Assembly: GCA_947311845.1 (NCBI GenBank)
Contig: CAMZMU010000075.1
Span: 17,397,366-17,461,365, forward strand
Source of the DNA: Poa pratensis
Taxonomy: Eukaryota; Streptophyta; Magnoliopsida; Poales; Poaceae
Length of the DNA: 64,000 bases
Direction: 5' to 3'
Shown here in pieces: positions 25,256 to 36,656 of the stretch; positions within the stretch are counted from its first letter, which is position 1, and each line of letters opens with the position of its first letter. The notes beneath the pieces were generated by a model. The model made no database searches and was not told the origin of the DNA. It was given only the letters and a program-made list of their open reading frames with translations. Both the position numbers and the translations under genes were made by a program.

Positions 25256-27580
25256 AGAAAGCGCTTTACGGGAGGCAACCCGGTTGTTTTTATTTGTGAT
25301 TTTCTTTGTGTCCTCTTGCTGTAACAAGAGACTTAGTGTTTAGTTTAGTTTCTGGAATTTTTAATAAAGTGCCAAGTTTTACTCATTTTGGTTGAAAAGT
25401 TGCTTATAGCGTTCGGAGATTTTATTCCTGCACGAATCTGTGCACGGTATGATTTTTAATTCTTATTCTGTAACTCCGAATGAGCTCATATTTGAACTGT
25501 AGTGCAACTTTTCATCCTCTGTATGCATGAATTTTTCGGAATTTTCGACAAAGTTAAGTAGGGTAGAAAAATACGTTTAGCTGCTGCTGTTTTTCTGGAC
25601 AGATTCTGTCCCATTTTGTTTGATGCATGCTTAGAACTTTTAACTTGAATCTTTTTGATCCAATTGAGTTTATGAGTAGGCATACAACATTATACACTTT
25701 CTGGACATTCATATGAATTTTTGTCTAAGGATTATATGCAGCAAGAAATCTATTTGTTTATCACTACTAATGCACCCCACAGAAAAAGAAATGGGAGAAA
25801 CGGTGTTTTGAAGTTTTTTCACAGGGATTAGAGGAGATGCACCAAGAGCTATCCAAGGATGGTGAAGACCATAAGCTTGGGGATGTGAAGACAACCCCAC
25901 TGGACCTACACACTCTCGGTTTGCACACGTCTAACTTCTGTTTTTCGATCGAAACACTTTATCGCATAAACTTGGAGCGTCTTTTTGTTTGTTTAGGTTT
26001 GATTTTTATTTTGTGAGACCACCACACTATCATTTATATATGAGAGAGCTACTGGAAATTTGGGTTGAATTATGTTGGATGCTATTATAAGATTGGGAAA
26101 AGGGATGTTGAGTTGATTTTAAAAGATACATATAGTTGCATGATTCATGAGCTTGTTAATGAGTAATAATTTGCAAGTATTTTATCAAGAGCTATCTTTT
26201 ATTCATGTTTTGATGCTAATGTTATTTACTTGTTTAACATGGATTAGTTAGTTCTATGGACACTCATGCATGCATTTAGATGGTCAACTTTCTCCCTCTT
26301 GCTAGCCCAAAAATTCCAACAAGCAAAAACTTGTTTCCAACACCTTCAACCAAAGTTTTTCCAGTGAGTCCACCATATCTACCTATTAGCTTTATGCTAT
26401 TCCGAGTATGTTTATCATGATATTTGTGTTATCTATACCTCTGAATGAAAATGCTTATGTTGTTGATTGTTATGGGAAAAGTTGGTTATATAGCTCTCTC
26501 GAACTTGATGCACACTTTACTTTCATTGCATAAATAAAATATGACCCATTGTGATTAAAATTATGATGTTGTGGGCTTGACAAATGTCTTTGGTTGAGAG
26601 TTAGCTCATATGTGCTGTCACATGGCAAGCTTTCAACATGCACTTCATCTCATTTAGTTGATATCATGTACTTTTGTTTATGGATGCTTACCATGGGTGA
26701 AATAAATGTGGAAATGAAGTGAGTTTAAATGAGTTTGTATAAATGGTTAGAGAGACGCCTGGGCCGCTAATCTAAGCCATGCATCATTCATGGTGGAAAT
26801 TTACTTACATGCTATGGTGAACCTTCTGTGATACACCTTACAATAAAAAGCTATCCAATGGTAAATAAAAAGGGTGTTGAGATTGTTCATTGTGTTTGTT
26901 TGTCTTGTCATTTTGATATGGGCTTGTTCCATATCCTGGGACAAGAGGTACCCCAGTTGACGCTCTTAATGATACTATTATTACTTACAATGATATTTAA
27001 CTTGAACTTGCTTTGTTTTCCAAGTTGAGTAACACATGGAGTAGGTACTTGTATTCAAGGGGCATGAGACTTTCAACCTGTACTTTGTCAAGCACACTAC
27101 TCGTATTTGCTTTCACTTTAAACTTAATCATTCAAGATGCTATGATAGGGGAATGAGAGCTTGACACCAAGGATTACCACATTACAATCATTAACTTAAG
27201 TAGAGAAGTTCAGAAGTTAGATGAAACTTATTCATGCTTTACCTCTACTCATATATATATCTTTCCAAAGTGTCCACCTTTTATATTCAGATTTTCATCA
27301 ATACTCTATGACCATTGTAGGATGTTCTTACTTTCATTATGCATACATGTGGTCCATAGTACTTTTCTCTTATGTTACACTTTGTGAATTATCATTGAAC
27401 ATCCTTGCATTGAATACTTGATATCACTTCATAAACTATCTTGCATATTGCTACTCCTTTTAAGAATGAATCATTTGACTCTATGTAGCAATAGTAATCA
27501 TCTTTGATATCCATTGATAGTATTAAATTGCAAAGTCCATGTTAGTTTTATCACCTTCATACTCGAGGACGAGTATAGGT
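25256..27580 (+). other. Long non-coding 3' internal region of element 1
   Basis: About 2.3 kb with no sustained open frame. It is highly similar to 54020-56350 in element 2, including the block AAAGAAAGCGCTTTACGGGA. Sequences of this kind separate coding regions from the right LTR in Athila-like elements. Confidence 0.7.
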
Positions 27581-27595
27581 TAAGCTTGGGGATGT
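27581..27595 (+). other. Polypurine tract of element 1
   Basis: TAAGCTTGGGGATGT abuts the right LTR. The same core (AAGCTTGGGGATG) also occurs at internal positions. Confidence 0.6.
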
Positions 27596-29305
27596 TGATG
27601 CATGTAAAATGCATACATGAACTTTGCATTATTTTACTTATATTCCAGTCATATTTGCATCATATAAGGGTTATATCACTGTTTTATAATGATTTTGGGA
27701 ATATTTGATATGTTTCCTATTTTTTATGGAATTAACCCTGCGCAGGCAGAAAACCCTATTTCTATATTTTAATGTTTCAGGGACCCAAACGACGTCCAAA
27801 TGACCTGGAAATTTACGAGCATCAGTTTTTGGAAGGAACAAAGCTGGGAGCGAAGGAAGCAAACAAGCGGAGGCCCGAGGGCCAGATGAGTGGGCCCACG
27901 CGGCCCATGTACCTGGCCGCGTGGGACCCCCCTTTTGGCCTCGGAGCTCCGTTGCCGTCGATCTTTCCTCCACCGACTCCGTTTTGACCTAAAACCCTAT
28001 AAAAATAGTCCCCCGACGTTCTCTGGAAGGAGCGCCGCAGAAACACAGAAACAGAGACCTGGAGTTGCAGATTGGAGGGGGAAAACTCCGGCGGGGCGCT
28101 GCCGGCGTGGTCTCCATCTTCTCCAACGACTTCTCCACCGTCTCCATGATGAAGAGGGAGTAGTCCACCTCTGGACTATGGGTTTGTGGAAGTAACTTAT
28201 GTATCTCTCTCTCTCGAGCTTCACTAATTAGTACCGTATGAGCTGCTGAACATGATTACGGTCATCTATGTAATACCTTTGTGGTGGATCTTTTTATGAG
28301 TTAATATATGTTTGAGATTGCAATGGTTTTGTTTCAGTTATGAAAGTAGATGCATATTATGTACCCCGTTCTTATTTACTTGTCATGATCAAGCATGTTT
28401 ATGAGAGCGTGTGAGGGGGAACGTGTGCATTAGTTGGAGTAACGGGGGGTGGCTAGTGCAGTGAACGTGAGAGAAAGTTCTGCGATCCACTTGGGTATCT
28501 TACCTTACTTTGTTGCCTCACTAGGGATAAAAAGAAATACCATGCTACCGGAGATGTGGGTGTGACCATTGCCACTACTCCATGACTAGATCTAGCATGT
28601 TCTTATTTTAACTTCATGTCATGATACTTATTGCTATACTCTGAGTTATCTTAATTACTGAGGTGTTATGATTTAGTTCGCATCTTGGTGGAGTATAAGA
28701 GAGACTAATAACCAAAAGGTCTCTATGTTAGGACGTGATGCCCATATAATTATAACTTGTCATTAAACTGTTGTGTTGCAATCTCATATGTCAACTCTAG
28801 TGTTCCATTGTCTACCACTTTATTAAAGAGAGAGTGCATTTGTGAAACCATGAACCCCGGTCCATTTTTAATCATAAGAAACACCTTTCCAACCACTTTT
28901 ACCACTTTTCCATTTTCTGCCATTTAAAAATCCGAAAATACAAAAACACTTTTACATCTTGCATTCATCATAAAAACCCAAAAATATCATTTATCATTGC
29001 TACCACCATCCTTGCATATTTATTTCTTGTTTGCATTGCATATTATCTTGATATCATTCTCACACCTTGTGCTTGACAACCACTAGGTGAGGTTGAGGAC
29101 CAAAACATTTACTTTGTTTTGTAGGTAACCAAAAGAAGGATAGGAAAGATAAATCTTCACTACTGATTCCCCGAGAGTTCGATATTAAACCCTCGAGTCA
29201 CCCCTCGTGGGGAAAACACGTCTTCCACTTACTACACACTCTGCACTTGGAGTCTCAACCTAACCCATTTACTTTTCACGCAGGTAACTACGTGAAGGGC
29301 CATCA
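27596..29305 (+). repeat. Right LTR of element 1
   Basis: 1710 bp, the partner of 21947-23673. It is followed directly by the target duplication GTGTC and the resumed solo LTR. Confidence 0.85.
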
Positions 29306-29589
29306 GTGTCACGTGACCCTCCTCCGTCTCTCCTCTGGACTCCGTCTTCGTGTTGGAAAAATAGGAGGTTATGTCCAAGTTTCGTCCAATTCCGAGAATA
29401 TTTCCAGACTAGCTTTTCTGGAATACAAAAACAGCAGAAAACAGGAACTGGCACTGTGGCATCTTGTTAATAGGTTAGTCCCAGAAAATGCATAAAAATG
29501 CTATGAAGTGTATATAAAACATGTAACAATTGGTATAATATCAACATGGAACATCAGAAATTATAGATACGTTTGAGACGTATCAGGGG

Positions 29590-29945
29590 GCTATCAGTAG
29601 TCATTTTGCTCCTTGTAGATGCCCTATGAGGTGAAGAAGCCTTTGCAATAGCTGCTGCCACTGACCTTGTCACCGGGCTTGAAGTTGCAATACCAACTTG
29701 AATACCTTGCTTAGTTGGTGTGCATGGAGGATCAGAGGTAGTGGTTGTTGCATCTTTTTGCCTGCATGAAAACTTAAGATAGTAAGCAAGAGGTGTGTTA
29801 ATTAACAAGCTACGATATCTATGTACAAGGACCGTTTTGGAGGAGGAGTTGCATCTCGGTCGGCATAGCTATATTTTTCCGGCTCTTTGCATGTCTTCTT
29901 AAGATGTCCCGTTGCTCCACATCTTTTGCATACATGTTGCTAGGC
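29590..29945 (-). pseudogene. C-terminal remnant of a MULE transposase
   Basis: On the minus strand a CCHC zinc knuckle, C-x2-C-x4-H-x4-C (CKRCGATGHLKKTC, 29930-29889), is followed by a charged, proline-rich tail. A short intron ends at the AG before 29761, and a second exon then reads QKDATTTTSDPPCTP onward. The frame reaches the solo-LTR insertion and continues on its far side to a stop near 20623 (DSPLKQV). Zinc knuckles of this type close MuDR-family transposases. The catalytic part is missing, so it is inactive. Confidence 0.55.
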
Positions 29946-30372
29946 GACGGCGCACAGTTCACCTCGTTGAGCCCCGCATCGGCCATGGCCACGACGAGCT
30001 CCTGGGCCGAGTGGAGCAGAGCAGGCCGCCGGAGGGAGGCGCGATCCACAGACGAGTGAAGCTGGCGGAAGGATTTAGGGAGGAGAGAGGGACTGTTGGT
30101 CGCCAGTCGGCCGCGCCGCCATGCTTGGTCGAGACGAGGTGGAGCATTTGGTCGTTCCGTCTCTGCCGTCTCTCATGTCGTTTTGGCTAGTACTAGTACA
30201 TGAGGGTATTTTGGGCATTCTGGAAAACCTGACAGGCAACACACGGGTGAGACATTTGACAACTCACGGAGGTTATTGTGGCATTAAATTCGGCAGTGTT
30301 ATTTTGGCATGTTTTGGTTTTCCAGTGTTATTTTGGAACTTTTGATTTTGACTAGTGGCACGGTGGCTATTC

Positions 30373-31385
30373 GAAAAAATAATATATTTTTTAAACATTT
30401 ATTCAAAAACTAGCACGCGTTTTCAAAAAAATTGAAGAATAGCGCGCTGTCGTCACATGCGAAGACGAAAACTTTCGTTAGTGGCGGTGACGAAAGAGCT
30501 GGTTTCTTCATGGGCGGTGAAGGAAAGACTTTCATCATGGCCATGAGGAAAGGAGACCAAACACTGCCCTCCCCATTAGGTGTTGTTAGTTCTTGTGTTC
30601 AATTCTTTGATTAAAACAAAAATTGCTCAACCGTGTCACGATTCAATATAAAAATATTTAAAATATATGCGCATCGACGAGTACGTTCCATTACCGTGAT
30701 CGGTTTCGAGTTTGGTCGATTCTAACTTCTTAATTTTGGATCAAGTTCGCAATTGTTTTTGACGAATTTTGTCAAATTCATCGCACCTAGTCGACCGTTT
30801 GAATTTTCCTTTCGTGAATAGATGGATCTTCCCGTTCCCCACAACTTTCACGTTGTAACGTTTTTTGTTTCGACGAACATAAACATATTTTCTGTAAAAT
30901 CTATAGAAAAATACACATATTAGAGAGAAAATATGTATATGTCTGTCAAAACAAAATAGTTACAACATAAAATTTGTGGGGAAGGGTGAGATCCATCTAC
31001 TCGTGAAAGTAAAATTCAAATGGTCAACTGAGTGCGACGAATTTGACAATTTCGATCCAAAATTAGGAAGTTAGAGTCGACCAAACTCGAAACCGATCTC
31101 GATGCACATATATTTCATATATATTTTATCTCAAATCATGACACGGTTGAGCAACTTGTATTTTAATCAAAGAATTAAACACCGAACAGCATGTCACCCG
31201 GTAGCGGCTCCTTTCCTCATGGCCACCTCATGGGTGGTGACGAAACCCTGCTTTCGTCATGGGCCGTGATGAAACCACTGCTTTCGTCTTCGCCCATGAC
31301 GACAGCGTGCTATTCTTCAAAAAAATTGAAAATGCGTGTTAATTTTCGAATAAATGTTTAAAAAAATATTCTTAAAAAAAAAATC
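30373..31385. mobile_element. 1-kb foldback (long inverted repeat) element inside the MULE end
   Basis: The two halves are inverted copies with arms of about 500 bp and a centre near 30.9 kb. For example, AATTGAAGAATAGCGCGCTG on the left pairs with its near-inverse around 31305-31330, and TTTGATTAAAAC with GTATTTTAATCAAAG. A 10-bp direct repeat GTGGCTATTC flanks it at 30363-30372 and 31386-31395, consistent with a Mutator-type duplication. No protein is encoded. A read-through transcript would fold into a long hairpin. Confidence 0.8.
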
Positions 31386-31386
31386 G

Positions 31387-31435
31387 TGGCTATTCTCTCT
31401 TTTTTTTTTTTTTTTTTTTTTTGGCTATTCTCTCT
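31387..31435 (-). repeat. Micro-insertion scar: T21 between 14-bp direct repeats
   Basis: TGGCTATTCTCTCT occurs at 31387-31400 and 31422-31435 with 21 T residues and nothing else between. It resembles a poly(A)-only target-primed insertion in minus orientation. Confidence 0.65.
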
Positions 31436-32241
31436 TTTTTTTTTGAATTTTTCCACATATATTAAACCGACAAAGAGTACACGATTATATCGATTACAAA
31501 AACAAAACTAAAAAAGACGAGCAAATCTATGAGATCTTCAAGCTCTTTCTTCATCCATGACACAATCTTGTACTTTTCTGAAGGCAGCCGTAGAACAACG
31601 CCGAAAACACCAAACCACATACCTGTGAATACCACCGAAGGTTCTCCCTTTTTAATTTTGAGCCGCAATGACAAGGCTTTGTGCACGCACGCAGCCATTA
31701 AATTAATCAAGCAACATCGGCAAGAGCACCACCACTGATATTCCAGGGACAAATAACCGTACCACTTTGTCGACGTCGTTGGGAGACGAGAGAACGAATC
31801 ACCATTGCCGAAGACGTAGTAGCCGGGATAGATATTGCGAGGACAAACCTCCTCGCGGCAACCATGAGGAACAATCCAAGATTGATCTGGCGAAGCAAGA
31901 TCTGAAGAACCATACCTAGACAAACTTAATTTTCCAAAGACACCATTGACGTCGAGAAGAAGATCTCGCCGTCGAACGAAGTGCGGAAGACCACTTATTG
32001 CAGACGATGCCATCTCCATTGACGAAGAAGACCAAGCTCTAACATTAAGGACCCTTGTGTAGCGCCCTGCGCAGGTCCGAGGTCCCCACCCCTGCTAGTG
32101 CCAGAACGACAACTAGAGGAGGCGAGGACCCGTCAAATCCAAGACGAAGGCGACGATGAAGAAGTAGATCGGCGTCGGCGGCGGCGGCTAGGGTTGAAAC
32201 CCTAAGCCGCCGCCTCTATTCTTTCTTTTCCGTAAGGTGCA
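31436..32241 (-). mobile_element. Poly(A) retroposon, LINE-like and without intact ORF
   Basis: On the minus strand the 3' end is TTCAAAAAAAAA at about 31445-31436. The 5' part is GC-rich and starts near 32241 (GGCGGCGGCTTAGGGTTTC at about 32213). CTCTC flanks both sides (about 31430-31434 and 32242-32246), and CTATTCTTTCTTTT at 32217 resembles the left flank, so the exact 5' end is uncertain. A 185-codon minus frame is present but has no recognised domain. Confidence 0.5.
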
Positions 32242-32550
32242 CTCTCTTAGTTGTAGGGGATACAGCTCGAGGAGGAGAAGGTCTACTCGAACTAAACCAA
32301 ACCTGCGTGGACTGCGACACGATTTCCAAACCGAGAAGGACCCACCCCAACTCTCAAATACGGACTCGAACACACGCCCAATATTATTCCAGCATCGCGA
32401 GCCCAAACCCCTCTCCAAACTTCCGCAACGCCGCCAAGAACAAGAATCCGGAGGACTAGAAGGACGCGCAAGCGAGCGAGCGGAAGAAACCTCGGGGAGA
32501 AGTCAACACAGGTTGGTGAAATACCCTAAACCCGTTCCCAGATTCGTCGC

Positions 32551-32597
32551 AAAAGCTTTTTGATCATTGTATCCTTAAAAAAAAAGTTTTTTGATCA
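32551..32597 (+). repeat. Micro-insertion scar in the OEP16-3 leader
   Basis: AAAAGCTTTTTGATCA (32551-32566) and AAAAGTTTTTTGATCA (32582-32597) match at 15 of 16 bases. They flank the 15-base insert TTGTATCCTTAAAAA, which ends in an A run on the plus strand. Confidence 0.6.
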
Positions 32598-33293
32598 CGA
32601 GATTTCGTTTCCCTTCTCCGTTATTTCCGCCGCCGATTTTGGTGGCGATTTCGTCGGCGTCGGTCAAGGAAGATTGGGATTATTGGTGAGACGCGGAGAA
32701 TAGAGGTTTAGGGGCGGTCGATTGCGATCGGTTTGGACGTCCTTTTTTTCTTCTCGTTCTTAGTTCCTGGCTACGTTAAGCCATTGTTGCATCATAGGGA
32801 GAATATGTTGCTGAATATCCCCGTGACGGAGCTGCCTTGTAGGCGTTGGGGTCAGCTGACCCCAATGGCAAACACCAAAACCTTTACTAATTAGCAGTAG
32901 CTAATGATTAATTAGAGAAGATGACCCCAAGGAATATAAGGCCTGACCCCATTGGTATTTTTTTTCTATCTTCGTCCCCTGCCCGTAAATATAGCGCTAG
33001 TAATAAGAGCTTTTCGTTAGCGTAATCCAATCTGTTGGAATCTGTGAATCCATGCCTCGCGGTCTGGAAAATGCTCTTGGGGTTTCGCGTAGAATATGTC
33101 ACGCGATGGTTTCCTAGTAATTTTCCCCCTACTGCTGCTCTACTCTAGAGTCTAGATATCCGTGGCGATTTGCGGAGTGGCGGTGCAGGAGCGATGCACT
33201 GCCACCAATTTTGTACCCCTTACGCTAATCCTATTGAAAAAAAAAATCCGGATATAGCAACGATGAGTTCGGTGACGAACGGCTGACCGTACT

Positions 33294-33335
33294 GTTGTTC
33301 TATACTTTTTTTTCGAGAATCGTTGTTCTATACTT
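33294..33335 (-). repeat. Micro-insertion scar in the OEP16-3 leader intron
   Basis: GTTGTTCTATACTT is perfectly repeated (33294-33307 and 33322-33335) around TTTTTTCGAGAATC. Read on the minus strand the insert is GATTCTCG followed by A6. Confidence 0.7.
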
Positions 33336-34361
33336 GGATTTCCCTCCCGTCTTCCCTTTGGGACTTGGAGAACAGTAGGATTACCTTATATAAATTTCCT
33401 TCTAAGCCTTTTAATTCTTAGGATAGTTGGATCACGCATTTGTTTTATGCAATGTTCTTCGTGTGTTTATGTATGTACTAAATTGGCTGTGTTGCTTGTA
33501 CTAGTTGCCTTGTAGATAATTTCCACATAGATGAATATTAATGAAATTTATACGCACAGTTTTCCATAGTAAGAGTACTGATATGTAATTTCGTCCTGTG
33601 GATATAGTAAGAATTTTCTTTGCATGCTTGATATTAGATTATCCTAATAAACCGGTTGACTTGTCTGCATTTTATCTGGATATACTATGTTCTTGAGCAT
33701 GACTAGATACCGTGTAGAGTTTGCATTTTGACTAACTTCTACTAAACCTGAGTTCAGATGGTCATGCTTTGTGTACTGGAAGACAACATGCACAAACTGA
33801 ATTATTATCGAGTTTTCAGTATTATACCTGTAAATCATTATTACCAAGATATTTGCATTGTCATGTTCTGTATACTGTATAAGAGTCAGTTTGTGATCAA
33901 TAAGTGTTATGTACTTGTGTGCATATGGCATGAATGATGTACTTCCCTCCTGCAAGTTAGGTTTTAGAATTTTCTGTCTTACGATAAATATATACAACAG
34001 CCAGTTAGAGTCAGAGAACTGGTACCATGCTATCAGCCTATTTTTCGTTTTTTTCCTGTACTTACTGTGTAATTTCATAAGTTCAATGGATAATATTTCA
34101 AGAACCAAGCATAAAAGTTGCAGTTTAATAATCTCTAAGCTGCACTATCGCAAATTATTGGTCCTTAAGTGGACGTGTCTAGAACCATATGACTACATAT
34201 TTTGTTCAAATCATGTAGCACAAGATAATTTTGTTTCATGTTGATGTCATTAATTAACTTAATTTATTGCACGTGCTTGTACATTGTATTTTTCATCAAT
34301 TCTGCTATCTTGACTTGTTGCACTTCTGGATTTTTTAATCAGTTTCTGGTTTATAAGGAGC

Positions 34362-35545
34362 ATGGAGGGTTCCAATTTGAGAGATCTGGTAAATGAGGAA
34401 CTTGTCTTGAAGACAAGCACGGCTGCAGGCGTTGGTTTAGCTGCTGGCAGTGTTTACGGTGCCATCGCTTCTATGCTGCGTGATGTACCTCAGATTGGCA
34501 GTAATGTGAAGTATCCTCAGCTGGTTAGAACTGGCAAGGTGTGTGGACATTATGCAGGATACCTTGCAGCTCTTGGAGCTACATATGTAGGCGTAGAGCA
34601 CTCTCTTGAAAAGTACAGGATGAAGAAGGACTACATTAATGGTGCTGTAGCTGGTTTTGCTGCTGGTGCAATTGTTTTGGGCTTCAGAGGTAATTATCTA
34701 CAGGTGTTATGCCTGGCCTGAAATTTCTAACTCAGTTATATGAACATCCTTGTGGATCATTCCTCTTTTTTTTTTCAAAATCCGTACCTGTGAGTTCTCC
34801 ATGCATATACTAAACTTTGATTGTATGAAAACATTCGCACTATTATTGCTGGTGCCGCGGTAGTAAAAGAATGTTGGGGCTAGCCTAAGTTGGATGGGCA
34901 GGCTCAAGTCCTTCTTAGGCTTGTATTTGGGTGTGTTTCTTGCTTTATTATCAAAACATTTAGTTCCTTCTATCTGTGTTTCTATTCTGTTTTGTAGGGA
35001 ATATGTGTTTCTTTTTTAATATGATCAATGTGTGGAATTTAGACGCAGCAAGAAATATCATGGTGCAAAGGTCATAATAGAACTAGATCTGCTATATTTG
35101 TACAGACATATGCAGAGCAAGTAGTACAAGGGAAACCTAACTGCAAACCATGCCATCTAGACCTCACAGGAGGATCTTGGCTGTTTAGAACTTAGAAGTG
35201 GCAAAATTATGATATTGAATTATTGACTTCTTCTTTGTGAAAATTACAATGTGAAACATTAGGGGATGATTTATGTTAGAGTTGACATGGTTACTCTTTG
35301 ATGTCCCTTCCTTCCTAGTACATGGTATATTATGTAGGGGAGAATTTCCTCTTTCCAGTATAAGTTTAGCTTGTTCAGAGTAGCAATTTACTTTACTATC
35401 AGTCTAACATTATTATTATCCTTGTATGACAGCCCGGAGTTTCCGAACAGCCATCGTGTCAGGTTCTGCGCTCGCGCTGACTTCTGTACTCCTGGATGTG
35501 ACTGGAATGAGAACTACAGACGAAGAAGAAAAAGTCCACCACTAA
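34362..35545 (+). CDS. OEP16-3: OEP16-3 / complex I subunit B14.7-like (Tim17/22/23 family), 146 aa
   Basis: Two coding exons, 34362-34689 and 35433-35545, join in frame (GGC TTC AGA G|CC CGG) and end KVHH-stop. The protein has glycine-rich hydrophobic segments at about residues 17-37, 60-78, 92-107 and 113-130. It carries the family-like stretches GSVYGAIASMLRDVP and YINGAVAGFAAGAIVLGFR. Plant OEP16-3 proteins (about 160 aa) were named as plastid envelope pore homologues, but are also described as the mitochondrial complex I subunit B14.7 (NDUFA11). Location cannot be decided from sequence. An open frame continuing into the intron to 34721 is an unspliced read-through. The gene lies just right of a 12-kb transposon nest and 1.1 kb left of STR9, in the same orientation. 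Confidence 0.88.
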
Positions 35546-36656
35546 ATCAATATGTTATCCTGAAGAGCTGTATCTACAACTTTACGCAAAGCAGTCCATT
35601 TTTCTGTTATAGGCATATCGTCAATATCTTCAATACGTGAGGAGTTTCTTTGAATGTAGTCTGTTCATAGTAGAGCTAGTAAAGGATATATTGAACTATG
35701 TGGTAGTTGGTCCTGATCTAAAATTCATGCTTGTGAAGTACTCGCATTTCATCCGTGCTTTAGTAATCGCTTAAGTTCGAAGTGTAAGTGGAGGTTGTGG
35801 TTGAAATCGTTTAAATATGATTTTGTTGCCCGAATTGCGACCGGGCTGTTTTCAATATGACATTGTTATACACTTCTGTGGTGGATGTTTACTTTCACCA
35901 GTGTTACTACGACTCGAGGGCTGCGGTCCTGTTGATTTCTTATTGGCTCTTTTCTTTCTTCGGTGGTGATATTTCTTTCCTCTATTGGTGAGTTGATAGA
36001 AAGGTCAATACATGTGCTATGTTATGCATCCAGCATGACAAAGAGAAGAGTAAATCAGTTGAACCCTACATCCGAAGGGTGGTTGTTGTTCACGCCTAAA
36101 ATGTATATTGTTGACGTGTATATGTGGATTGTAATAACCATTTCCATTAGTTTAGACTTTTGAAATAGTTGGCTAGTGCATGAAACATGACATGGTATCA
36201 GAGCTAGGTTCTTGAGTTCAAGTCCTGGCTTTCGCAGTTTATGGATAGATTTGTTGGTGCCCCTGTTTGTCCATGTAGTGGTATGTTTCATCTTTGAAGC
36301 AGATTTTGCTTTACCCACGTACAAATCCTACTAGACAATTTATCCACCTATATTTTTTTCAGAAGAATTATTCCTCTAGGTAAGTGTCACTCGTCTCACT
36401 CCAGCACAAATGTCCAGAACTCCAAGCATCAACATCAACCAAACTGGCACAGAAACTGCATATGCAATTGGGCTAATGGGCCACCAAACCTCCCTCTCCA
36501 CCGTGGATCCGACGTGGCACGAGCCCATTGGAGCCCTGGATATCCTCCTTCTCCTCTTGCAAGCAAATCCATTGCCCTTCACCTTGAGAACCCATTTCTT
36601 CTCCGAGAGAGCAAAATTTCTGGCAAAAAAGGGAAAAGGAAATTCAAGAAGGGAAG
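35546..36656 (+). other. OEP16-3 3' UTR and STR9 upstream region
   Basis: Intergenic sequence between two codirectional genes. The first 300 bases probably hold the OEP16-3 3' UTR. The last 250 or so form the STR9 promoter and leader. A TRIM-like fragment is annotated between them. Confidence 0.5.
36040..36330 (+). mobile_element. TRIM-like LTR end plus primer-binding site (fragment)
   Basis: ATGAAACATGACA is followed directly by TGGTATCAGAGCT (36193-36205), complementary to initiator tRNA-Met. Next comes AGGTTCTTGAGTTCAAGTCC, an arrangement typical of the start of TRIM/SMART internal domains. No second LTR was found, so this is at best a remnant. It is not a tRNA gene because no cloverleaf can be completed. 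Confidence 0.4.

Larger units (their letters stand above)
21947..29305 (+). mobile_element. Pol-less Gypsy-type LTR retrotransposon (LARD-like element 1)
   Basis: It is flanked by near-identical LTRs (21947-23673 and 27596-29305), both starting TGATGCATG and ending GGCCATCA. The 5-bp target repeats are GTGCC (21942-21946) and GTGTC (29306-29310). The primer site TGGCGCCGTTGCCGGGG follows 11 bases after the left LTR and fits a tRNA-Asp-type site used by Athila-like Gypsy elements. A purine tract precedes the right LTR. The internal 3.9 kb encodes a gag-like product but no protease, reverse transcriptase, RNase H or integrase, so the element must be mobilised in trans. Confidence 0.85.
20642..29585 (-). 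mobile_element. Solo LTR in reverse orientation, split by a nested element
   Basis: On the minus strand it starts TGATACGTCTCAAACGTATC at 29585 and ends CCACCCAATCA at 20642. GGGGG flanks it at 20637-20641 and 29586-29590 as a 5-bp duplication. Without the nested element (21947-29305) and one copy of that element's duplication it is about 1580 bp. There is no internal domain, so it is a solo LTR left by recombination between two LTRs. The start string is one commonly seen in Triticeae Gypsy LTRs (recalled, not searched). Confidence 0.8.
20130..32246 (-). mobile_element. Mutator-like element (MULE) broken up by nested insertions
   Basis: The left end GAGAGAATAGCCACTATACC (20130) opens an inverted repeat of about 83 bp. 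Its partner is at 30291-30362 (reading outward GACTAGTGGCACGGTGGC), with its outermost bases displaced to 31386-31399 by later insertions. A 9-bp repeat TTAGTTGTA lies immediately outside at 20121-20129 and 32247-32255, the length expected for Mutator insertion. A remnant of the transposase C-terminus with a zinc knuckle is at 29889-29930 (minus). Subtracting the nested elements leaves roughly 1.3 kb, so this was already a deletion derivative. Confidence 0.75.
32256..34342 (+). promoter_or_regulatory. Promoter, 5' untranslated exon and leader intron of OEP16-3 (unresolved)
   Basis: The AG at 34341-34342 followed by TTTCTGG looks like an acceptor just before the start codon, implying an upstream untranslated exon. 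A GC-rich stretch at about 32400-32700 is the best candidate, but its donor is not fixed. Two micro-insertion scars (32551-32597 and 33294-33335) lie in this interval. No separate gene is seen. Confidence 0.45.

Noticed and set aside
36190..36235. tRNA-like string TGGTATCAGAGCTAGG
   Set aside because: It is a primer-binding site complement followed by a partial tRNA-like tract; no anticodon arm or acceptor stem can be formed.
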